Source: Bacillota bacterium
GTDB lineage: Bacteria > Bacillota > Clostridia > DSM-8532
DNA: 64,000 bases
NCBI GenBank assembly: GCA_023415205.1
Contig: JAEZLR010000029.1
Location: 62,001-126,000 of the forward strand
Direction of reading: 5' to 3'
Positions 41,706 to 50,334 of this stretch are shown piece after piece. Both the position numbers and the translations under genes were made by a program. The notes under the pieces were generated by a model, which was not told where the DNA came from, made no database searches, and saw only the letters and a program-made list of their open reading frames with translations. Every line of letters starts with the position of its first letter. The stretch's first letter is position 1.

Positions 41706-43304
41706 ATGGGTCAGTTGAGTGCAGCGCTTCTTACGCTGTTACCTATTGTGATTATTCTCGTCATGTTGATTGTTCTGAAAAAGCCCGCTGATATCAGTGG
41801 TATCGTCGGTTGGTTGGCCATTTCATTGGTGGCCGTTTTATTCTTTCAAACCTCTTTTGAGGTGGTTCTCCGGTCTACTGTAGCCGGCTTTATCAAATCC
41901 TTCTCAGTCTCGCTGATTGTAGCCACTTCCCTTTTGCAGATGGCCTATATTGAAAAGACCGGCGCCCTTCGGCGTATTATTATCTTCATCAAGACCCTGG
42001 CCTCTGAAAACCGAGCCGTGCAGATCATGATGATCAATATTGGTTTTGGTACTCTGATGGTTTCGGTAGGGGCCACCCCTGTATCTCTCCTTCCTCCTAT
42101 TCTGATTGCCATGGGCTACAGCACTTATGTGGCCATCGCGCTTCCGGCCATAGGCTACGATGCGCTGTGTACATATTCCCTTCTGGGCGCCCCCATTGTG
42201 GTGTTTGTAGACTTGGCCAACAGCTTTCTGGGAAAGGGTAACGAGATCACCCTGGCTCAGGCCGGGAGCGTATTCTACCTGTTCCTACCCGTGGTTTCCA
42301 CACTTATCGGCTTGTGTATGCTCTGGATTGTGGACAAATGGAAGGGCATCCGCCAGGGATGGCTTCCTTGTGTCATCTCCGGCCTGGTCATCGCCGTCGT
42401 TTCTTACTTTACCAACAAAGTCGAAAACCTGGTGGTCTTAACGGGTATTCTCTGCGGCATCGCCGTGATTATCGCCATGATCATCTATCTTCTGGTCACC
42501 GGCAAGAAGATTATAGACAAAAGCCGATTAACCGAAGAAGAGAGAGCCTATGAAAAAGCCTACCCTCTATGGAAGGCCATCACTCCCTGGGCCATCCTGA
42601 TTGTGCTGATATTAGCCCTTAACCTTCCCAAACCCATTTTTGATACCCTCTATAGAACCCTTACCCTTCCGATCACTGGGATTTCAGCCGATTTGAAGGG
42701 CATACCCACACGAGCCCTTTGGAATGCCTATACCTGGATACTTGTGAGCACCCTGCTCTCCATACCGTTTATCCGACCCACCGCCAAGCAGCTTAAGGAG
42801 ACCGTAAAGGTATGGTGGAAACGGGCACCGAGGCCTGTGTTTTCTGCCGCCATCTTCTTTGCCATTGGTGAAGTCATGAACATGTCCGGATACAGTATGG
42901 CTGAGGGCAAATTTGCAACCTCCAGCATGGTAAACGCCCTGGCCGATGCTTCGGCCAATGTCTTTAAGGGTGCCTATGGGGCTGTGGTTTCCTTTATTGG
43001 GCTCTTCGGTGGATTTATCACCGGCAGTGAGGCCTCCACCATTGCCATGTTCTCAAAGTATACCATGACTACTGCCAACGAGCTGGGTTGGGGCTTGCAG
43101 GGACTTTTAATCGCCACCGCAGGGCTAGCCTTCGGAGGAGGGCTGGCTAGTATCATTTCCCCAGCCAAGCTTCAAAATGCAGCTGCTTCCATCGATAAGC
43201 TGGGAGAAGAGAACAAGGTCATGCGTGTGGCTTTTGTCTTCGGCCTGATCCTCACCACCGTTACCACTGTTTTTGTGGTCACTTTGCTGGGTTCTGCAGT
43301 TTGA
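41706..43304 (+). CDS. L-lactate permease family transporter
   Basis: A 532-residue protein with about 12-14 membrane helices. The overall layout matches the lactate permease (LctP/GlcA) family: LLPIVIILVMLIVLKKPADISGIVGWL at the start, the VATSLLQMAYIEKTGALRRI segment, SVGATPVSLLPPILIAMGYS and, near the end, GGFITGSEASTIAMFSKY and SIISPAKLQNAAASIDKLGEE. Substrate is a short monocarboxylate such as lactate or glycolate by family; exact choice is not readable. It stands alone, with no lactate dehydrogenase genes beside it. Confidence 0.85.
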   Translation: MGQLSAALLTLLPIVIILVMLIVLKKPADISGIVGWLAISLVAVLFFQTSFEVVLRSTVAGFIKSFSVSLIVATSLLQMAYIEKTGALRRIIIFIKTLASENRAVQIMMINIGFGTLMVSVGATPVSLLPPILIAMGYSTYVAIALPAIGYDALCTYSLLGAPIVVFVDLANSFLGKGNEITLAQAGSVFYLFLPVVSTLIGLCMLWIVDKWKGIRQGWLPCVISGLVIAVVSYFTNKVENLVVLTGILCGIAVIIAMIIYLLVTGKKIIDKSRLTEEERAYEKAYPLWKAITPWAILIVLILALNLPKPIFDTLYRTLTLPITGISADLKGIPTRALWNAYTWILVSTLLSIPFIRPTAKQLKETVKVWWKRAPRPVFSAAIFFAIGEVMNMSGYSMAEGKFATSSMVNALADASANVFKGAYGAVVSFIGLFGGFITGSEASTIAMFSKYTMTTANELGWGLQGLLIATAGLAFGGGLASIISPAKLQNAAASIDKLGEENKVMRVAFVFGLILTTVTTVFVVTLLGSAV

Positions 43305-43342
43305 TGAATGAAAATCCAATCGGCTTTTAATGCACCCACTTC

Positions 43343-44068
43343 CTATTCGGCACGCTGGGCAGGATAGTCATAGGCCTCGTCCATCGGTAGTGTTTCCACC
43401 AACCGTCCCACCACGATCAGCCGATGATCGGCCACACCAATCGGCGTGCAGGTTGTCAATGTAATGCAGGAAGAGCCCTGGCAGTAGATCGGACCCCAGT
43501 TGTCCGGCGTAACCACATAGGTTCGCTCCCATAGATACTGATAGATGTTTTCATCGTCTGTCAGATAAAGATAATCGCCAGAGCCCAATGTATCCAAATA
43601 ATAAAAGGGCATGTCGTCGTTGATCTTTCCGTTGCGGATACTGTTGCGATGGCCGGCAATCGAGACATTGCCGCCCCATTCATCAGGAAGTTGTGCATAA
43701 TCATACAATCCGACGCCTTTTCTCAGCGTTTCCCTATCCACACCGTCGAGCACGGGTACATGTACCTGCAATTTCGGAATACGCAGTTTAATATCGCTAC
43801 TCTTATAGTTTTTGCGTCCTGAGGTGATAAACAACTTATCCTGTGGAAATCCCCCGTCAAGGGGACGTGTCTCCCCCTGAGAAGGCACCGAATCTGGCCG
43901 CGGTGTTATGTCTGGTTCAACCTCTAAAATGTCGGTAGGATCCGGCTCATAGCGGGGGACAGGCAGCTCAATGGGGCGGGTGCTCTGCCAATAGAGAAAT
44001 ACACCCGCAAAAATTGCCGCAAGAGCGAGTAAATAACATACTACCGCAATATATTTTCGATGTTTCAT
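43343..44068 (-). CDS. Class D-like sortase
   Basis: A 241-residue membrane-anchored transpeptidase. One N-terminal helix (7-27) is followed by a Pro/Glu/Asp-rich linker (about 30-75) and the sortase domain with H140 (SIAGHRNS), C207 (TLTTC at 203-207) and R216 (DHRLIVVGRL). TLTTC matches the class D/E pattern. No LPXTG-type substrate was found in the window, so it is an orphan here; its substrate may be elsewhere. AGAGGAG lies 7 nt before the ATG. Confidence 0.92.
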   Translation of the reverse strand: MKHRKYIAVVCYLLALAAIFAGVFLYWQSTRPIELPVPRYEPDPTDILEVEPDITPRPDSVPSQGETRPLDGGFPQDKLFITSGRKNYKSSDIKLRIPKLQVHVPVLDGVDRETLRKGVGLYDYAQLPDEWGGNVSIAGHRNSIRNGKINDDMPFYYLDTLGSGDYLYLTDDENIYQYLWERTYVVTPDNWGPIYCQGSSCITLTTCTPIGVADHRLIVVGRLVETLPMDEAYDYPAQRAE

Positions 44069-44084
44069 CGGCTACTCCTCTTCT

Positions 44085-44174
44085 TCAATCCAGCTCCAGC
44101 TCGCCAATGAGATAGGTCAAGCGCTCCGGTCTGTGCATTCTTGTTTTCTCGCCTTGTAACCTTTTTTCTTCCAT
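44085..44174 (-). CDS. Possible 29-codon open frame before the sortase gene
   Basis: An ATG with AAAGGG about 7 nt upstream opens 29 codons ending in the acidic stretch RLTYLIGELELD, 16 nt before the sortase start. It could be a short leader peptide, a real small protein or the trace of a shortened gene. Nothing else supports it; the 280 nt upstream to 44456 are AT-rich and empty. Confidence 0.3.
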   Translation of the reverse strand: MEEKRLQGEKTRMHRPERLTYLIGELELD

Positions 44175-44456
44175 TTCTTGACCCTTTAACAGTTAAATAA
44201 CAAAGACTCATGTTTGAAACATAGTTAGAACTATTGTCTCAAGATATTTTTATTTTAAACATAGAGGGTTTGATACAGAACTGAATGCTTCATTATTAAT
44301 GACATTTTATTCTATTTTTTATATATTGTTATATTTAAATTTAAAGTAGGATCATAATTGTGTATAGTATAAATTTGTAGTGCTTTTATTGTTATTTATT
44401 GATAACATAAGCTATCTGGAGAATTGACATTCTATGAAGTAGACAGGAGAGTGCCT

Positions 44457-45395
44457 ATGGGTCCATACCCTATTCACAGGGATTTTAAGAGATATGCCTA
44501 TATTAAGCCACCGTTACCGACGGTTCTCTTACCGCTAATTAATGCTGTTTTGGGAAGGGCTACCGAATGGGCAAAAACCTCTGGGGACATTAGGGTGAGC
44601 AAACAGATCATTCCAGGCTTAAAAGAGGGGAAAATTAAGCTTTCCATTTATGAGCCAATGAATATTAGGAATCATGCGCCCTGCCTTCTTTATTTGCACG
44701 GGGGTGCCTTTATTCTAAAGGCCACGCCTTTTCATAAGCGATTAGCCTGTGAATATGCGCTTAATACACCTTGTAAAGTGGTCTTCGTCGATTATAGATT
44801 AGCCCCTCAAAATGCTTTTCCCGTTGGCGTAGAGGATTGCTATGCTGCATTTGAATGGGTAAATCATAATGCCGAGGCCTTGGGTATTGACAGTACGAGA
44901 ATTGCCATTGGAGGGGATAGCGCAGGCGGTGCACTTGCCGCTGCCGTCAGTCTCATGGCCAGGGACCGTAAGGCTCCCAATCCGTGCTTTCAAATGCTCA
45001 TTTATCCGGTCACAGATGCTAGACAGATTTCCCAATCTATTAAGACCTTTTGGGACACACCCCTATGGAATTCAAGGCTTAATAAAAAAATGTGGAAACT
45101 CTATCTTAAGAACGGCATACCCTGCAAAAAGGAATATGCCTCGCCTTTGGAAGCCGTCTCTCTTGAAAATTTGCCCGATGCCTATATTGAAATTGCAGAC
45201 TTCGACTGCCTTCGGGATGAAGGGATACAATATGCGGAAGCCCTCAATAAAACAGGTATTTCGGTAGAACTCAATAAGACAATAGGGACAATTCATGGCT
45301 TCGATTTGATGAAGAACAGTGACATTGTGAAAGAGAGTATGGACAGACGCATCGCAGCGTTGAGAAAAGCCCTTATACTCAGTAAAAATGAATAG
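44457..45395 (+). CDS. Alpha/beta-hydrolase (hormone-sensitive-lipase-type esterase)
   Basis: A 312-residue serine esterase. The oxyanion motif LYLHGGAF (about 80) and nucleophile GGDSAGG (about 152-158) are those of the HSL family, with the usual YPV segment, an Asp in IEIADFDCLRDEG and the His in GTIHGFDL completing the triad. The substrate is unknown. ATG at 44457 has AGGAG 7 nt upstream; an earlier TTG at 44424 has GGAG only 4 nt away. It precedes the ABC-F gene by 309 nt. Confidence 0.9.
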   Translation: MGPYPIHRDFKRYAYIKPPLPTVLLPLINAVLGRATEWAKTSGDIRVSKQIIPGLKEGKIKLSIYEPMNIRNHAPCLLYLHGGAFILKATPFHKRLACEYALNTPCKVVFVDYRLAPQNAFPVGVEDCYAAFEWVNHNAEALGIDSTRIAIGGDSAGGALAAAVSLMARDRKAPNPCFQMLIYPVTDARQISQSIKTFWDTPLWNSRLNKKMWKLYLKNGIPCKKEYASPLEAVSLENLPDAYIEIADFDCLRDEGIQYAEALNKTGISVELNKTIGTIHGFDLMKNSDIVKESMDRRIAALRKALILSKNE

Positions 45396-45704
45396 TTATC
45401 AGTCGGTTAACGTGTCAGAGAATAATCAATGAATAAAATCTTGCTATAGATTAAAGGATCTCTTCAGTTTACTTGTAGAAATTAACTCTTGCAGATAACC
45501 TACAGCACAGCATGGCGTAGCTCAGGCTTATTTACCTGGGTTAGCTATCGCTGCGCTTTTGTAATTGTTGGAATGCGATTCCATGAGCGTCGAGAGGTTT
45601 TGAAGGAGTGCTGGGTATGGTATAATAACATCGAACGCCTAGAGGTGAAAGGCACCCAAGTTATTGATATGACCTATTAAATAAAGCAAGGAAGAGTACA
45701 GTAA
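45396..45704. other. Leader region of the ABC-F gene, no gene seen
   Basis: About 309 nt. A TATAAT box at 45621-45626 with TTGAAG at 45600-45605 (15-nt spacer) could be a promoter. Small hairpins (GGAATGCGATTCC near 45571-45583; CAGG/CCTG near 45521-45536) are visible. An open frame across 45489-45680 shows no recognisable protein. Confidence 0.4.
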
Positions 45705-47594
45705 ATGCTGCTTAAAATAACAAATGGCTGTGTGGCCTTTGGCACAGATATCATACTATCGGGAATAGATTTTGAAATCAACAAAGGTGAAAAGATCGCT
45801 TTAGTGGGACGAAACGGATGCGGAAAAACAACACTGCTTAAGCTGATTGTTGGAGAATATAGGCTTACAAAGCTTAGCGATGCAGAAAGCTCTTCCCTTG
45901 TTAAGTCAGGGAGCCCAACCATTGGCTACCTGAGACAGGTCACGTTTGAGGATGAGACTGTTACCCTTGAAGATGAAGTAAAAAAAGCATACCGTGAATT
46001 GCTGGATATCGAAAGCAGAATGGAAAAGCTCTTAAGAGAGATGGAAAGTAATCCCCATGATACGGCTTTTACCAAGTATTCAGAATTGCAGGCCAGATAC
46101 AAGCTGCTTGATGGATACGGCTATAAGAAAGAATGTGAGATCGCCATCAGGCAGTTTGGATTTACAAATGAGGACAAGGCAAAGCCCCTTTCTGATTTTT
46201 CGGGTGGACAGCGGACGAAAATAGCCTTTATTAAGCTATTACTCAGTAAACCTGACATATTGCTACTGGACGAACCCACCAATCATCTTGACATCAATGC
46301 CATTCAATGGCTTGAAGAATATTTGAAGTCATACAAAAATGCCGTTGTTATTGTGTCTCATGATCGAGAATTTCTAGATAAAATAGTCAGCTCGGTATAT
46401 GAGATCGAACGGGGAAGAATTACAAAATACAGCGGAAATTATTCTGCTTTTGCCATAAAAAAGCGACTTGACTGGGATAAGCAGCAAAAAGAATATATCG
46501 CGCAGCAAAAGGAGATCGCTCATTTGAGCGGGCTTGTTGAGCGTTTTCGCTATAAAGCCACCAAGGCGGCTATGGCTCAATCAAAATTGAAGCAGATTGA
46601 GCGGATGGACGTTGTGGAAGCACCCGAACTGGCAGATACAAGGAGCTTTCATGTAAATTTCGAGCCTGAATACGAAAGTGTTAAATTAGTATTATCGGTA
46701 AAAGATTTGGAGATAGGCTATGATAAGCCGCTTTCAACCATTTCTCTTCAAGTCATGCGAGGGGAAAAGATCGGTATAATCGGTGACAATGGTCTTGGAA
46801 AATCCACTTTCTTAAAAACCATTGTTGGCAGAATACCGGCACTCGGTGGTACAATTTCTATTGGAGAGAGGGTTAAAATCGGCTATTTTGATCAGCACAT
46901 GGCCCAGTATAAAAGTGCTAAAACCGTGCTTGACGAATATTGGGATGAGATCCCGAATTTAACCCAGACTGAGGTGCGAAGTAGCCTTGGCGCTTTCCTT
47001 TTCACACAGGATGATGTTTTTAAGCCGGTCAATGCCCTTTCAGGCGGAGAAAAGGTACGTCTTGAGCTTTGTAAAATACTGCAGCGAAGGCCGAACTTCT
47101 TAATTCTTGATGAGCCAACTAACCATATGGATATTATCGGCAAGGAAACATTGGAAACCATGTTGAAAGACTACACAGGCACACTACTTTTCGTCTCCCA
47201 TGACCGATACTTTGTGAAGCAGGTCGCTCAATCAGTTCTCGTGTTTGAAGATAATAACATCCAATTATACCCCTTTGGATACGAATACTATCTTGAGCAA
47301 GCCGCAAAAAAGTCCAATGATGAAAAAGGAACTGTCGTCAAAGAGAAAAAAGAAAAGAAAAGCTATACAACGCCTGCTAAGGAGAAGGCCCGGCGGGAGG
47401 CTAGAATTAAAAAGCTTGAGGCATTGGTTTCGGAATGCGATGGGAAAATAGCAAAGCTTCAAGAAGAGCTTGAGTCGGAAGACGTCATATCAGATTATGT
47501 TAGATTAACCGAGCTTCAGCAAGAGTTACTGGAACAGGAAGAGCTTAACCTTGGTTATCTGGAAGAATGGGATGCGCTGCTGGATGAAGAATGA
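45705..47594 (+). CDS. ABC-F family ATPase
   Basis: A 629-residue soluble protein with two ABC ATPase domains and no membrane segments. Walker A motifs are GRNGCGKTT (about 35-43) and GDNGLGKST (about 358-366); signatures are FSGGQRTK and LSGGEKVR; Walker B regions are ILLLDEPTNHLD and FLILDEPTNHMD. The P-site tRNA interaction motif linker (about 240-320) is charged and helical, and a C-terminal coiled coil (about 545-629, rich in Lys/Glu) is as in Uup/YdiF-type members. Such proteins act on the ribosome; some give antibiotic resistance, but the class cannot be told here. Confidence 0.93.
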   Translation: MLLKITNGCVAFGTDIILSGIDFEINKGEKIALVGRNGCGKTTLLKLIVGEYRLTKLSDAESSSLVKSGSPTIGYLRQVTFEDETVTLEDEVKKAYRELLDIESRMEKLLREMESNPHDTAFTKYSELQARYKLLDGYGYKKECEIAIRQFGFTNEDKAKPLSDFSGGQRTKIAFIKLLLSKPDILLLDEPTNHLDINAIQWLEEYLKSYKNAVVIVSHDREFLDKIVSSVYEIERGRITKYSGNYSAFAIKKRLDWDKQQKEYIAQQKEIAHLSGLVERFRYKATKAAMAQSKLKQIERMDVVEAPELADTRSFHVNFEPEYESVKLVLSVKDLEIGYDKPLSTISLQVMRGEKIGIIGDNGLGKSTFLKTIVGRIPALGGTISIGERVKIGYFDQHMAQYKSAKTVLDEYWDEIPNLTQTEVRSSLGAFLFTQDDVFKPVNALSGGEKVRLELCKILQRRPNFLILDEPTNHMDIIGKETLETMLKDYTGTLLFVSHDRYFVKQVAQSVLVFEDNNIQLYPFGYEYYLEQAAKKSNDEKGTVVKEKKEKKSYTTPAKEKARREARIKKLEALVSECDGKIAKLQEELESEDVISDYVRLTELQQELLEQEELNLGYLEEWDALLDEE

Positions 47595-47699
47595 TGCCTA
47601 CACAGACTTTTGGTTCAAAGGTCCGCCCTGTAGACTTGAAATACGTGAGAGTTGCCTGGATAGGCGAAAGGGATAGCTAGCCCTCAAGAAAATTATCTA

Positions 47700-48698
47700 T
47701 CAGGGACGACATCGGGTGCAGGGATAATAGCCACCCCCTGCCGCTTCATAGGCACTGGTGAAATGGATCAGGCTATCGGTTAAGAATACGGGATCAGTGC
47801 GAATGCGGGCATCAAAATAGGCGCAGTCTGTACGGCAATAATAAAGCTGGCCCTGATAGGAGTAACCCATAAGGGGAGCTTTCCGAATTATACGTGCTCC
47901 ACCCAGGGCATAGTGCTCATAGCTCTTCCCCATCAGCACAGGAAAGCCTTGGGCGAACACCAGCATCCCTTCATCAGTGAGCGCACGCTTCCAGTCAGCC
48001 TCATCAATGCCGGGAAAGCGAAAACTGACAGATAGGCTTCTTTGATAGGCCCATTCATTGTATTGCTCCATATAACTTTCCAGGGCCTTTTCAATTGATT
48101 TCCGCACTGCTGCCAGCCTGAGATTTTCAAACTGCCGTTTATCGCTCAATAGAGGAATCATTGCTGAAAGCTCCTGATACGTTCCCTGATAAAGCTTCTG
48201 ATCCACCGTGTCAAAAGCATACACCGTATCCTCAAAGGTATAGCGCATGACATACCGATTAAGGAGGGTATCCCCCACATAATACTGATGCGGAAACCAG
48301 CTATGGGCGATTTGGGTTATCCCTTGAGGGTTCTTGAAGGGATGGAGGGCATAGAGAGAATAACCCTCATTTTGAAGGAAGAGAATGACTGGCACACAAG
48401 CCTCCACCCTTGCTTTTTGAAGCTCACTTCCGGCATTGAAAGCCAGACAGAGGGTATCAAAGAAAGTCTCAACGGCCATAACCCTGGCTTCTTCCAGACC
48501 GGTATCTGAGTTGTAGGAGAGACCCTCTCCGTATTGAGTCAGGATATGGGCGGCGTCCATAATGGCGTTATCCACTGCCCCATCATAGTAGCTGCGGAGT
48601 TTAGCATCTTCTTTCACCAGTCGGGTTTGCTGAGCCATAATAAACAGGAACGGGCATAGGATCAAAACAGCAACTACAGTAAGGCTAGTTAGCTTCAT
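47700..48698 (-). CDS. Tad-like operon protein 10: membrane-anchored, Cys-rich end
   Basis: A 332-residue protein I cannot assign. It has one N-terminal membrane helix (about 5-22) like the preceding pilin-like genes, then a long soluble part (probably outside) with RSYYDGAVDNAIMDAAHIL just after the helix. The C-terminus carries four cysteines: YYCRTDCAYF and YYPCTRC, which could form disulfides or bind a metal. It is the last gene of the operon and overlaps the previous one by 14 nt, so it belongs to the same system. Confidence 0.8.
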   Translation of the reverse strand: MKLTSLTVVAVLILCPFLFIMAQQTRLVKEDAKLRSYYDGAVDNAIMDAAHILTQYGEGLSYNSDTGLEEARVMAVETFFDTLCLAFNAGSELQKARVEACVPVILFLQNEGYSLYALHPFKNPQGITQIAHSWFPHQYYVGDTLLNRYVMRYTFEDTVYAFDTVDQKLYQGTYQELSAMIPLLSDKRQFENLRLAAVRKSIEKALESYMEQYNEWAYQRSLSVSFRFPGIDEADWKRALTDEGMLVFAQGFPVLMGKSYEHYALGGARIIRKAPLMGYSYQGQLYYCRTDCAYFDARIRTDPVFLTDSLIHFTSAYEAAGGGYYPCTRCRP

Positions 48699-49239
48699 TT
48701 CTCACCATGCCTCCTGCGCGCACAAAAATGGAAGGGGCCTGGGAATCGGAAAAGAGGATCATGCCCCTCAAGGATGCAGCCATGGTCTTTCCGGTATTCT
48801 TGACCTCCACGAACAACAGATCCCCCATGCTCATTAAATAATAACGGCTCTTATCAAGGGGTGACAAAGCGAAGTTTTTGGGGAAAAGCACTGATAAAAT
48901 TTCCTCCTGGCCAGCCCCGCTTTTCACAATATCATACTCCCCGGTAAAGGTCAGCACTCCTCCTTCCTGCTTGTAGACCGGACTGACTGACCTGTGGATA
49001 TGGGAGATCCTTATATCGTAGAAATTCCCCGTGGAGCTTAAGCGCTCGACAAACTCCGAGTACATATTGGGGGTGATGTAGCCCGTATCCCTGCACGCAT
49101 CCACAAAACGGTTGCATTCAGCGAACACGACACTGTAGGCAATGTCGTCCTGCCTTTCTAACAGGCTCATCAGGGGTGCCAGAAACAACAATAAAGCGCA
49201 AAGAAGAAAGGCCAGAACCTTCCAGATGACATTATCCAT
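48685..49239 (-). CDS. Tad-like operon protein 9: pilin-like, function unknown
   Basis: A 184-residue protein with one N-terminal hydrophobic helix (6-27, VLAFLLCALLLFLAPLMSLL) followed directly by a helical stretch (DDIAYSVVFAECNRFVDACRDTGYI) and a beta-rich domain ending in FVRAGGMVRNEAN. The layout is that of TadE-like or minor pilin proteins, but no prepilin peptidase site (G/A before the helix with E5) is obvious. It overlaps the next gene by 14 nt. Confidence 0.75.
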   Translation of the reverse strand: MDNVIWKVLAFLLCALLLFLAPLMSLLERQDDIAYSVVFAECNRFVDACRDTGYITPNMYSEFVERLSSTGNFYDIRISHIHRSVSPVYKQEGGVLTFTGEYDIVKSGAGQEEILSVLFPKNFALSPLDKSRYYLMSMGDLLFVEVKNTGKTMAASLRGMILFSDSQAPSIFVRAGGMVRNEAN

Positions 49240-49254
49240 AACAACTCCTTTGAA

Positions 49255-49716
49255 TCAGCGAATACTGGCATATCGGAGGACGATAATCCGGCCCTTTTCA
49301 TCGACCTCCTGAGTGCATTGAAAGACCATGTCGCGGGAAAGGGTTCCAATGTCCAGGTTTTCGGCGTTTGTGCCATTGACCCAGACCTGGGGAGAAGAGA
49401 CCCCGGCATTAATAGCCCCTGGAGTTGAGCCGTGGGAATCATCGAAATAGGATGGGGAGGAATAGATCCCGGACAACTCCAGTTTTTCCTGTTGCCCCTT
49501 TACCTCAATGACCTTAAAGAGTACCTCCTCATAGGATATACCCTGGCTAAGCTTTTTCTGCCCCAGAACAACCAGCTTATCCTTCTGTATTAGCCCTTCC
49601 TGACCGCTGATATAGCTCTGAAAAACCTTGTAATGATTAAAGAATATTGTCATTGATAATAGACACAGCAGCAGCCCTGTTCCCAGATAAAGCGCCTTTT
49701 CAAGATTTTGATTCAT
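49255..49716 (-). CDS. Tad-like operon protein 8: pilin-like, function unknown
   Basis: A 153-residue protein with an N-terminal hydrophobic helix (about 8-25, LYLGTGLLLCLLSMTIFF) and a beta-rich outer domain (VVLGQKKLSQGISYEEVLFKVIEVKGQQEKLELSG, ending in RIIVLRYASIR). The N-terminus (MNQNLEKALYLGTGLLL) is similar in pattern to that of the neighbouring gene (MDGNLSKALWIGVSILL), so the two may be paralogues. A gap of only 2 nt separates them. Confidence 0.75.
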   Translation of the reverse strand: MNQNLEKALYLGTGLLLCLLSMTIFFNHYKVFQSYISGQEGLIQKDKLVVLGQKKLSQGISYEEVLFKVIEVKGQQEKLELSGIYSSPSYFDDSHGSTPGAINAGVSSPQVWVNGTNAENLDIGTLSRDMVFQCTQEVDEKGRIIVLRYASIR

Positions 49717-49718
49717 GA

Positions 49719-50297
49719 CTACTCCATTTGGGCAAAAATGATGCCCCGGATAACCAGATTGCTATCATAAATCAAGTGGGCTTTGAAATTACCAGACGGA
49801 TTGATATAGAGGGAAGGGAGATTGGGATTCTCAGCATCTCTTCTGGCCGCATCCTGAACGGTCTTGCTCACGTTTGTCAGAAGATTGCCGGTGCCCCCCG
49901 ACAAAATGATACATCGATTTTCAGTGGACAAGCTACCCGATGTCTGGGAGATATATTGATTATAGCTGGAAAGGTGCAACCCCGTATTGGTGTCAGGATT
50001 AAGGTTGGTGGAGTTCCCCGAGTTCTTTCCCAGGGGAGCCACTAAAATAATAATTTCCCCGCTATTCCCCGAATAATTATCCAATGATGTCAGAACATCA
50101 CTCCCATTGACATCCTTTCCGTCAAACAGACTAAATTCATCCTCCGAGAGGCCTTGGGACATGGCCCCGATACGATCATTGGCCATGGAGCTGACATCCT
50201 TCATCCCACCAAAAATACTGAGGCCAATAGTGACTACCGCAATAAAAAGCAGAATAGAGACTCCAATCCATAGGGCCTTTGATAAATTACCATCCAT
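49719..50297 (-). CDS. Tad-like operon protein 7: pilin-like, function unknown
   Basis: A 192-residue protein beginning MDGNLSKALWIGVSILLFIAVVTIG, a short polar leader then a membrane helix, as in Flp-type pilins that keep a short cytoplasmic end. The outer part is Ser/Thr/Asn-rich (NSGNSTNLNPDTNTGLHLSSYNQYIS) and ends in a hydrophobic strand (VIRGIIFAQM). It is a candidate for a structural subunit, but subunit identity is inference. It starts 37 nt after the platform gene. Confidence 0.75.
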   Translation of the reverse strand: MDGNLSKALWIGVSILLFIAVVTIGLSIFGGMKDVSSMANDRIGAMSQGLSEDEFSLFDGKDVNGSDVLTSLDNYSGNSGEIIILVAPLGKNSGNSTNLNPDTNTGLHLSSYNQYISQTSGSLSTENRCIILSGGTGNLLTNVSKTVQDAARRDAENPNLPSLYINPSGNFKAHLIYDSNLVIRGIIFAQME

Positions 50298-50334
50298 AGT
50301 TGATCCTCCTATACGTTACATAGACATTCTCTAG

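Noticed and set aside
45489..45680. A 63-codon open frame before the ABC-F gene
   Set aside because: No recognisable protein and no ribosome site; a transposase remnant was considered but no catalytic motif is present.
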